64,000 nt of DNA from Balanoglossus misakiensis. Lineage: Eukaryota; Hemichordata. Of this stretch, positions 30,101 to 40,960 are shown one piece after another. The position numbers and the translations under genes are program-made. Position 1 is the stretch's first letter. Every line of letters begins with the position of its first letter. Location: assembly GCA_040954595.2 (NCBI GenBank), contig CM082576.2:13392001-13456000 (forward strand), written 5' to 3'. Below the pieces are notes generated by a model. That model did no database searches. It was not told the origin of the DNA and saw nothing but the letters and a program-made list of their open reading frames with translations.

Positions 30101-33100
30101 AAATTGACATTTCTGGATGATTTTCATGAGCTATAACCCATGGTTTTTATGAAAAAATGACCAAATTTTGAAAATTCGCGAAGTCGAAAAATTGACATTT
30201 CTGGTTGATTTTCATGAGCTATAACCCATGGTTTTTATGAAAAAATGACCAAATTTTGAAAATTCGCGAAGTCGAAAAATTGACATTTCTGGATGATTTT
30301 CATGAGCTATAACCCATGGTTTTTATGAAAAAATGACCAAATTTTGAAAATTCGCGAAGTCGAAAAATTGACATTTCTGGATGATTTTCATGAGCTATAA
30401 CCCATGGTTTTTATGAAAAAAATGACCAAATTTTGAAAATTCGCGAAGTCGAAAAATTGACATTTCTGGATGATTTTCATGAGCTATAACCCATGGTTTT
30501 TATGAAAAAATGACCAAATTTTGAAAATTCGCGAAGTCGAAAAATTGACATTTCTGGATGATTTTCATGAGCTATAACCCATGGTTTTTATGAAAAAATG
30601 ACCAAATTTTGAAAATTCGCGAAGTCGAAAAATTGACATTTGTGGATGATTTTCATGAGCTATAACCCATGGTTTTTATGAAAAAATGACCAAATTTTGA
30701 AAATTCGCCATGTCGAAAAATTGACATTTCTGGATGATTTTCATGAGCCATAACCCATGGTTTTTATGAAAAAATGACCAAATTTTGAAAATTCGCGAAG
30801 TCGAAAAATTGACATTTCTGGATGATTTTCATGAGCTATAACCCATGGTTATTATGAAAAAATGACCAAATTTTGAAATTTCGCGAAGTCGAAAAATTGA
30901 CATTTCTGGATGATTTTCATGAGCTATAACCCATGGTTTTTATGAAAAAATGACCAAATTTTGAAAATTCGCGAAGTCGGAAAATTGACATTTCTGGAAG
31001 ATTTTCATGAGCTATAACCCATGGTTTTTATGAAAAAATGACCAAATTTTGAAAATTCGCGAAGTCGAAAAATTTACATTTCTGGATGATTTTCATGAGC
31101 TATAACCCATGGTTTTTATGAAAAAATGACCAAATTTTGAAAATTCGCGAAGTCGAAAAATTTACATTTCTGGATGATTTTCATGAGCTATAACCCATGG
31201 TTTTTATGAAAAAATGACCAAATTTTGAAAATTCGCGAAGTCGAAAAATTGACATTTCTGGATGATTTTCATGAGCCATAACCCATGGTTTTTATGAAAA
31301 AATGACAAAATTTTGAAAATTCGCGAAGTCGAAAAATTGACATTTCTGGATGATTTTCATGAGCCATAACCCATGGTTTTTATGAAAAAATGACAAAATT
31401 TTGAAAATTCGCGAAGTCGAAAAATTGACATTTGTGGATGATTTTCATGAGCTATAACCCATGGTTTTTATGAAAAAATGACAAAATTTTGAAATTTCGC
31501 GAAGTCGAAAAATTTACATTTCTGGATGATTTTCATGAGCTATAACCCATGGTTTTTATGAAAAAATGACCAAATTTTGAAAATTCGCGAAGTCGAAAAA
31601 TTGACATTTCTGGATGATTTTCATGAGCTATAACCCATGTTTTTTATGAAAAAATGACCAAATTTTGAAAATTCGCGAAGTCGAAAAATTGACATTTCTG
31701 GACGATTTTCATGAGCTATAACCCATGGTTTTTATGAAAAAATGACCAAATTTTGAAAATTCGCGAAGTCGAAAAATTGACATTTGTGGACGATTTTCAT
31801 GAGCTATAACCCATGGTTTTTATGAAAAAATGACCAAATTTTGAAAATCCGCGAAGTCGAAATATTGACATTTCTGGATGATTTTCATGAGCTATAACCC
31901 ATGGTTTTTATGAAAAAATGACCAAATTTTGAAAATTCGCGAAGTCGAAAAATTGACATTTCTGGATGATTTTCATGAGCTATAACCCATGGTTTTTATG
32001 AAAAAATGACCAAATTTTGAAATTTCGGGAAGTCGAAAAATTGACATTTCTGGATGATTTTCATGAGCTATAACCCATGGTTTTTATGAAAAAATGACCA
32101 AATTTTGAAAATTCGCGAAGTCGAAAAATTGACATTTGTGGATGATTTTCATGAGCTATAACCCATGGTTTTTATGAAAAAATGACCAAATTTTGAAATT
32201 TCGCGAAGTCGAAAAATTGACATTTGTGGATGATTTTCATGAGCTATAACCCATGGTTTTTATGAAAAAATGACCAAATTTTGAAAATTCGCGAAGTCGA
32301 AAAATTGACATTTCTGGATGATTTTCATGAGCTATAACCCATGGTTTTTATGAAAAAATGACCAAATTTTGAAAATTCGCGAAGTCGAAAAATTGACATT
32401 TGTGGATGATTTTCATGAGCTATAACCCATGGTTTTTATGAAAAAATGACCAAATTTTGAAAATTCGCGAAGTCGAAAAATTGACATTTCTGGATGATTT
32501 TCATGAGCTATAACCCATGGTTTTTATGAAAAAAATGACCAAATTTTGAAAATTCGCGAAGTCGAAAAATTGACATTTCTGGATGATTTTCATGAGCTAT
32601 AACCCATGGTTTTTATGAAAAAATGACCAAATTTTGAAAATTCGCGAAGTCGAAAAATTGACATTTGTGGATGATTTTCATGAGCTATAACCCATGGTTT
32701 TTATGAAAAAATGACCAAATTTTGAAAATTCGCCATGTCGAAAAATTGACATTTCTGGATGATTTTCATGAGCCATAACCCATGGTTTTTATGAAAAAAT
32801 GACCAAATTTTGAAAATTCGCGAAGTCGAAAAATTGACATTTCTGGATGATTTTCATGAGCTATAACCCATGGTTTTTATGAAAAAATGACCAAATTTTG
32901 AAAATTCGCGAAGTCGAAAAATTGACATTTCTGGATGATTTTCATGAGCTATAACCCATGTTTTTTATGAAAAAATGACCAAATTTTGAAAATTCGCGAA
33001 GTCGAAAAATTGACATTTCTGGACGATTTTCATGAGCTATAACCCATGGTTTTTATGAAAAAATGACCAAATTTTGAAAATTCGCGAAGTCGAAAAATTG

Positions 33101-35312
33101 ACATTTGTGGACGATTTTCATGAGCTATAACCCATGGTTTTTATGAAAAAATGACCAAATTTTGAAAATCCGCGAAGTCGAAATATTGACATTTCTGGAT
33201 GATTTTCATGAGCTATAACCCATGGTTTTTATGAAAAAATGACCAAATTTTGAAAATTCGCGAAGTCGAAAAATTGACATTTCTGGATGATTTTCATGAG
33301 CTATAACCCATGGTTTTTATGAAAAAATGACCAAATTTTGAAATTTCGGGAAGTCGAAAAATTGACATTTCTGGATGATTTTCATGAGCTATAACCCATG
33401 GTTTTTATGAAAAAATGACCAAATTTTGAAAATTCGCGAAGTCGAAAAATTGACATTTGTGGATGATTTTCATGAGCTATAACCCATGGTTTTTATGAAA
33501 AAATGACCAAATTTTGAAATTTCGCGAAGTCGAAAAATTGACATTTGTGGATGATTTTCATGAGCTATAACCCATGGTTTTTATGAAAAAATGACCAAAT
33601 TTTGAAAATTCGCGAAGTCGAAAAATTGACATTTCTGGATGATTTTCATGAGCTATAACCCATGGTTTTTATGAAAAAATGACCAAATTTTGAAAATTCG
33701 CGAAGTCGAAAAATTGACATTTGTGGATGATTTTCATGAGCTATAACCCATGGTTTTTATGAAAAAATGACCAAATTTTGAAAATTCGCGAAGTCGAAAA
33801 ATTGACATTTCTGGATGATTTTCATGAGCTATAACCCATGGTTTTTATGAAAAAATGACCAAATTTTGAAATTTCGCGAAGTCGAAAAATTGACATTTCT
33901 GGATGATTTTCATGAGCTATAACCCATGGTTTTTATGAAAAAATGACCAAATTTTGAAAATTCGCGAAGTCGAAAAATTGACATTTCTGGATGATTTTCA
34001 TGAGCTATAACCCATGGTTTTTATGAAAAAAATTACCAAATTTTGAAATTTCGCGAAGTCGAAAAATTGACATTTCTGGATGATTTTCATGAGCTATAAC
34101 CCATGGTTTTTATGAAAAAATGACCAAATTTTGAAATTTCGCGAAGTCGAAAAATTGACATTTCTGGATGATTTTCATGAGCTATAACCCATGGTTTTTA
34201 TGAAAAAATGACCAAATTTTGAAATTTCGCGAAGTCGAAAAATTGACATTTCTGGACGATTTTCATGAGCTATAACCCATGGTTTTTATGAAAAAATGAC
34301 CAAATTTTGAAAATCCGCGAAGTCGAAATATTGACATTTCTGGATGATTTTCATGACCCATGGTTTTTATGAAAAAATGACCAAATTTTGAAAATTCGCG
34401 AAGTCGAAAAATTGACATTTCTGGATGATTTTCATGAGCTATAACCCATGGTTTTTATGAAAAAATGACCAAATTTTGAAAATCCGCGAAGTCGAAATAT
34501 TGACATTTCTGGATGATTTTCATGACCCATGGTTTTTATGAAAAAATGACCAAATTTTGAAAATTCGCGAAGTCGAAAAATTGACATTTCTGGATGATTT
34601 TCATGAGCTATAATCCATGGTTTTTATGAAAAAATGACCAAATTTTGAAAATCCGCGAAGTCGAAATATTGACATTTCTGGATGATTTTCATGACCCATG
34701 GTTTTTATGAAAAAATGACCAAATTTTGAAAATTCGCGAAGTCGAAAAATTGACATTTCTGGATGATTTTCATGAGCTATAATCCATGGTTTTTATGAAA
34801 AAATGACCAAATTTTGAAATTTCGCGAAGTCGAAAAATTGACATTTCTGGATGATTTTCATGAGCTATAACCCATGGTTATTATGAAAAAATGACCAAAT
34901 TTTGAAATTTCGCGAAGTCGAAAAATTGACATTTCTGGATGATTTTCATGAGCTATAACCCATGGTTTTTATGAAAAAATGACCAAATTTTGAAAATTCG
35001 CGAAGTCGGAAAATTGACATTTCTGGAAGATTTTCATGAGCTATAACCCATGGTTTTTATGAAAAAATGACCAAATTTTGAAAATTCGCGAAGTCGAAAA
35101 ATTGACATTTCTGGATGATTTTCATGAGCTATAACCCATGGTTTTTATGAAAAAATGACCAAATTTTGAAAATTCGCGAAGTCGAAAAATTTACATTTCT
35201 GGATGATTTTCATGAGCTATAACCCATGGTTTTTATGAAAAAATGACCAAATTTTGAAAATTCGCGAAGTCGAAAAATTGACATTTCTGGATGATTTTCA
35301 TGAGCTATAACC
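24159..35312. repeat. Satellite DNA array, 88-bp monomer, about 127 copies
   Basis: A head-to-tail array with no spacers. One unit runs from CCATGGTTTTTATG through GACCAAATTTTGAAAATT, CGCGAAGTCGAAAAATTGAC and GGATGATTTTCATGAG to CTATAAC, 88 bases in all. Copies differ at a few fixed sites: TTTCTGG or TTTGTGG, GAAAATTCGCG or GAAATTTCGCG, GAGCTATAAC or GAGCCATAAC, CCATGG or CAATGG or CCATGT. Rarer length variants include a 7-base deletion giving CATGACCCATGG and extra T or A in homopolymers. The left edge is abrupt at AGGCCATGG; the right edge passes into CCCGGGTCGAAAAAATGGGG. Since 88 is not a multiple of three and stops occur in each unit, it does not code for protein. It may continue to vary in length between individuals. 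Confidence 0.98.
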
Positions 35313-35929
35313 CGGGTCGAAAAAATGGGGTCGCGACAAAAATCAGGGCAGTACAATGTAATGGGAACATCAATTATAATATTTGTGCAAGAGAAAATGA
35401 CTAGGAGACCACGAACATCATCGACTACTAACATCCCCCCTCGGCTTTTTTTCTTACTGAGCATGCGCCATTCTATATAGCGGGTAATTTGTCGTGGTAA
35501 AAATATTCCCCTTTTATTAGCGAAGTCGTTCATTAGTACTGGTGTAAAATAGACAAACGGACAGCAATCTATTCATGGTGAATACGTTATTCACAAACTG
35601 ACTCTTTTTATGCCGACGGTAATATTTCCGATGAAACTAATGACGTTTATCTATCGGCTAATCATTGCACACCAATGCTCACAGGTAAGATTACGGTTCA
35701 GGGGAGAATGTAAAGGTATCGATATTCATCAGTGTTTGCATAGCATAGCAACGTCGTGGTCGATGAGTATTTGAGAGTTCGCCATCTTATTAATTCGATA
35801 TGACGATAACGAAAACGCCCCAAAAAGCACAACTATCAACAAAAACGGATAGACAGATAGATAAATAAATAAATAGATAATACACACACATGTGAACGCT
35901 GTGGTCAGATTTGCCACGTAGAAAAGGAT

Positions 35930-36033
35930 CATACATACATACATACATACATACATACATACATACATACATACATACATACATACATACATACATACAT
36001 ACATACATACATACATACATACATACATACATA
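35930..36033. repeat. CATA tetranucleotide microsatellite
   Basis: About 26 perfect units of ATAC/CATA. The open frames across it (Tyr-Val-Cys-Met on one strand, Ile-His-Thr-Tyr on the other) follow from the repeat. A second array of the same unit in the opposite orientation lies at 43351-43503. Confidence 0.97.
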
Positions 36034-36472
36034 AAATGTGTTTTTTTTTATTCTCACTTAAATTATTTTCTAAATAGGAGGTCTATATATGTACAATGCA
36101 CGCATATACAGTAACCACCAAGAAGAACTACAGACTCCTCTCCTACGATCAAGGGAAAATGTTTCCATGTCATGTCAGTCACTCATCATGTCAATTATCG
36201 TCGTTAAATCACAGCGGTAGTAAATGATGTTGTAGTTGTTAATGATTACTGCGGATAGACTTTCTTGTTGGCAATTACAGGTCGAGTATTCAACACCAGC
36301 CCAAAACTACCAACACGATTTTAATGAGCCCCGAATGGAGTAAATAGGAATGAAAAGGTTAGCATAACCAGAGACAGCGCAAAATGGACTGGCTTTCCGG
36401 CAACAGGAAACGCGGTACCGCGTGAAAGATTCCGAGCGTAAACGCTGACTCGTCTTTCGTTTTTTTTATTTC

Positions 36473-36490
36473 AAAAAAAAAAAAAAAAAA
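36473..36490. repeat. A18 homopolymer
   Basis: Eighteen consecutive A residues, preceded by a T8 run at about 36460. No retrotransposon or processed gene body was recognised upstream, so it is reported as a simple homopolymer only. Confidence 0.8.
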
Positions 36491-39400
36491 CAGTCTTCGA
36501 GTACACTTCATTAAGCCGTGACAAAAAGACGCGCCGTGAAACCGTAAGGGTACCAGCGGCAGACAAGCACCGACCGCTCATTTCCATCATAATGCTCCGC
36601 AACACGGTTTGTTGCCCATCAAAAGGCGCGCTAAAAAGATGAATTTTCATGCCCGTCATCCGGACTCGCCCAAGCTTCGGTTTTTTGCCTCTGTCTGTTT
36701 GACAACAGCGCGCATCCTTTTCCCCCGTCGGCGGTGGATCCCCCTCCGCCGACGTGGATGCTTGTTATGCATTATGCTCGCAACCCTCAGTGCAGGTTTG
36801 TATCCAGGACAACAATAGCCGAACCGCTCAACGGCGCCTCAATTAAATATTTTACTTTCAGTGGAAGCAAGCCGCCAAAAAAGGGACTAAAAAAAAAATC
36901 TATTAATGGCAGAGTTGAAATTGACGCTATTTAGCCGCGCTTCTATTTACCAAATTTAAAGCAGCGACGCACTTTTCCATTAAACGCTAACATGCTTTAC
37001 AATGGTGCATAATTTGAAACCGTAAACACTGACAGCAGATCGGATCAGTATTTACGCGTGTTGAATATTCACGGCTACTGTTAGAGGCCCTTGTAAATCA
37101 AGAACATATCATTTTGCGCGCACGACACCCTGAAAACCGAAACAGATGAGATTTCAAGCGCATACTCTCAAATTTGACCTTTCAATCTCAGCTCTGCTGA
37201 CGATGCCCGCGTTTTAATTATCCCGCTAGTCGCGGCTTGCATCGCGGACTCATCAAATTGTCAGCACGACGATTTCAAAGATCTGGTCATAAATGCTTGA
37301 AGTACAATCGTGCCCACGAGGCAACAGACAAAACCATTAGGCCACTATAATTATAAAACTTCCAAATAAAAACACTCAAACCGAACCGATCTCGAATAAA
37401 ATAGTAAATTTCCGCGGCCAATAATATACCAGCGATATTTTTAAATGCGAGACACCCCTGAATGTCGTGAACACTTTGCAATTTCTCACAATTCCCCTCT
37501 TTAATATTGAGCATATGCAGTTTTGAAAAGTAGTTTTATAATAACAAATTAAGGAAGATCAGTAGGACACTCTGCAGGCGTGACGCTTGATCCAGCAGTT
37601 AAAACAATTGGAATCATGGCTGATGTTTAAACGTGGCCCAAAATCTCGTTAATTTTGGCATATCTGCTCTATTCGGTAATCTTGCTCACTTAGAATTTTC
37701 ACTCTCAAACATGATGAAGTTCAAAAAATGGGTCAATATGATACATTGGCGGCCTCTTCCATTACTAAGTGGTGTTATAAATCGAACCGCAATAGATTGG
37801 TCTAATAGAACCGGATTTTTCCATTTTATTTTAATATTATACGTTCTCAGAGACAAGCAATCAGAAACTGGGCGGGAAAGTGAAATGTGAGCATCTTGTC
37901 GTAGTGATTGGTAAAATCAATATTGATCTGGTGAGCAAAGATTTTCTTCCCGTGTCATTACTATCCATTTTCCTCCCAAAATAAGTTCGAAATGTGTTAG
38001 TTTCAAACTTTAGGTAGAAACTTCAACTGTGGTATCGCTCATGTAAACAGTTGTCGGGTTTCTCGGTCAAGTGCGATAACCCTCACGTAACGATTTACTT
38101 CAACACTACAAGATCCGTCGTTTCGTTCGGTGGAAAGAACAAGATGACGTAAAATCACGTGATCTATATACAATCGCCCCCCCCCCCCTCTCTCTCTTCA
38201 CGCACCCTCTGTCTGTCTGTCGCTAGATAATTAACAAAACAGAGGAACGTTCGGGAGATGAATGTGAAATAATTTACGAACAAAACCACCTTAACTCACA
38301 AAAACAAGATAAAGGCGAACACATCGGCCCATAAAGTGGAATTCTGAAAATCCGCTTATAATACGGGTGAAGTCAAGGCACAGATGGGTACAGCGGAGTT
38401 AAATTGTGTAATTATGAGTACAAAAGATGGAGTGAAAACCCGAAGGTACAAATGCATGGTTACTTTTTTGTGAATTCCCACGATGAAGACATGTTTTTAC
38501 ATAGTGCCATGAAATTGAAAACAACATTATGAAAACGTCAAGTGAATTAAAAATGCCTGAAGTTGTTAATTTTACCTCTTTGCCTTGCTATCTTAAACGG
38601 CAGAATATCGCAACAGGGGCAGATAATCCAATGAAGTTTGCTTCTCTGGGATGCATTGTTAGAAAACTGTGAGAGTTGGGCTGAAATTCGGTGACCGCGG
38701 TTAAATGGTCTAACTTTCAGAGATATCTCTCCTTCTGGAACACATTACATGTTCTGGAAATGGAAATTTTACGAACGCGAATTTATCGAATATGGAAATG
38801 GCACCTGTTCTCACAGAGGCCGAATAAACATTGAAAATCAGCTGAGGGTATACTGAGACAACACATAGTTCGTCCTGTAGGAGTATCGTCTTCGGTCAAG
38901 TCTTCCCACAATATGGTGGAATGTGTTGTTTAAATTTGGCTAGCTTCAAAATCTTGAAAATATTACGTTTTTCTACGTGAACATGACCAATATCTTCAAC
39001 GAGCGAAAAAAAATGTATGCAGTGGGAAACGGACGACTGGGAAGTTCGCGCAATTGGTCAGGTGACAGTTCTCCATGGTGATAAATGATAAAATGATTAC
39101 GCCAGAAAGGTGATAATATGGATGGCCAATTAGTTTGAGTAGGATCTAATTATGACGACCCTGCAGTCATTAATGGACACACTAAAGTATCATTCGATGT
39201 AATTGAACATAAATGGAACACATCTCTTTATTACATGTATCTTTTTTGTCTATTTACAGAACACCATTTAAAACAAGTTCTTTTTCCAAAATGAGGAAAA
39301 ATAAACACATCTCCCAGGACCTGTTGTAAGTGTTGTAAATTTATCACTGCCAATGTATTTACATAAACAGAAAACGGCTGGCAGTCTTTTCGAGTAAAAC

Positions 39401-40701
39401 AACAACAATAACGCCAAAGTTACCCGAAAAATGCCTTCTACATGTAGTTGCCATGGATCATATTATTATATCAAGCGAAACAGCAACTTACATGTAAACA
39501 AATTTACATCACGGACACAAAGGATGCGAGAATGTCAGGTTGAATTTTCCACAACTGCTGTAGTCAGCTGTTCTTTGAAGACACAACGACGAGAAGGCAC
39601 TGGTTTCAGCTAGCATGCCTTGAACTGGCTAATCTGTGCGTTTGGTGATGTTCTCAGAAACTGCATTTTTAACAATGACAATGGTGTCTTTCACACTGCA
39701 TTCCAAAATTGAAAACATAATATATGCACGGCATATATTGCATCAATTATATTCTGTCTCATGCTGATTAATTTCCAACACAAATCCGGTTACCATGGTA
39801 ACTATCACTGCACGTGCCTATAATTCTCTGAGATGATGGCTAAATTATAGTTTTGGTAGTTTTGTCATAATATATACAAATTTGAATGAAAACATCTCCG
39901 AATTCTCCGAAGGGATTTGCCTCAGGCTATGTTTCAATCTTAAATATTTTGTACCGAAAGGAAATATTTCTAAAACAGTGCTGCTACTTTCGTCAATATC
40001 TCAACATCTATAAATAGGAAAAAACTTTTCAAAGCAATCGATAGAGTGTTTTAAACAAAACAAAGCAAAAATGACAAAAATGTCATTAAGTATTTCTGAG
40101 AAAGTTTTCGAATCCTTTGTGAAATGTAAAGGGGAAACACATTGGCAAGCGACAATTTTCCCGCTCTTTCAGACCGAGTGTTCGAAGTTGAAATTGAAAA
40201 CAAAAATTGTAGCTGGCAAAGTATCATAATTAACGGAGAATCATGAACGTGAAGTAGTTTTCTCGTTTACATTCCGACTTCTTGATACGTCATCCATCAA
40301 CTCTCGTCCCCCACAAGTTCCTCGAATATCGACTCCAATCGACATTGTGAAATCATTGACATAAAACAATTTTTTGGTGGTTTGTAAACACATAGCCTAT
40401 AGACTGGTAAATTACATTACGGACCGAGTCAAAACAGACGCGTTTACTCACAAAACTGAATTTGTATTTATAAACATTTTAAATTTTAGATATCTTTTAA
40501 TGTTTTATCATAAACATTTTACAGAAAAATATCTTTTAATAACAGGAAATACACGTATACTCGTGTGATCAGTGGTAATTCTCGGACTTCCACGATTGTT
40601 TCCGATGAAAGGAACATTTCTCTTAAACCGGTGTGTAATATTTTGAACTTACTGAGTCACAGAATGTTATAACGGATCAATTTGACGTTGTTGTGTAAAT
40701 G

Positions 40702-40960
40702 TTACGCAGTTCCGGCCAAGCAGCTCAGATGTTGGGGCGGAGCGGACAGCGGGTCCTGGGCGCACTGGTACAGGTGATGGTGGCCGTGGTGGAAATACTT
40801 GGTGTCGCACACGACGACGGGGAGGGAGTGGTTGACGTCGGCCGTGTGGTGGACGACTTTGGTGGTAGGCGCCACGGAGAATCGCAGGTCGTGGCTCGAG
40901 TCCTGCACGTGGTGGTTCATCATTCGGTGGGACGCCGTCTTGTCCATCATCGGTTCGTCG
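40702..40960 (-). CDS. Six4/5: Probable Six4/5 last coding exon
   Basis: Residues 233-318. It starts [19 protein letters not shown], runs through a His-rich stretch ([12 protein letters not shown]) and ends HLSCLAGTA and TAA at 40704-40702. The acceptor on the minus strand is TTTGCAATGTTGACAG. Strand, distance (4.7 kb) and phase agree with exon 1, and the opening Ser-Asp-Glu resembles the acidic serine-rich stretch after the homeodomain in SIX4. Most of its third codon positions are C or G, like exon 1. I do not recognise the tail in any family, so membership is inferred from position, phase and composition. Confidence 0.62.

Larger units (their letters stand above)
35313..40701. other. 5.4-kb stretch without a recognised gene, between satellite and Six4/5 stop
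   Basis: No conserved frame was found. It holds a CATA tetranucleotide array (35930-36033), an 18-base A run (36473-36490), and a C run with CT and GTCT repeats near 38170-38220. The right end should include the 3' UTR of Six4/5. On the minus strand, ATTAAA variants lie at 40501-40496 and near 40535, and a canonical AATAAA at 39232-39227; any of these could end the transcript. Confidence 0.45.

Noticed and set aside
24159-35312. CRISPR-like repeat array
   Set aside because: The units abut head to tail with no unique spacers, and the genome is animal; it is a satellite.
24159-35312. Repetitive coding sequence on the minus strand (one unit translates as an open stretch containing HENHPEMSIF)
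   Set aside because: The unit is 88 bases, not a multiple of three, and the next unit brings a TGA within five codons; no long frame survives.
35729-36114. MYVC and YIHT repeat frames (also at 43159-43665)
   Set aside because: Translations of tetranucleotide and GT microsatellites.
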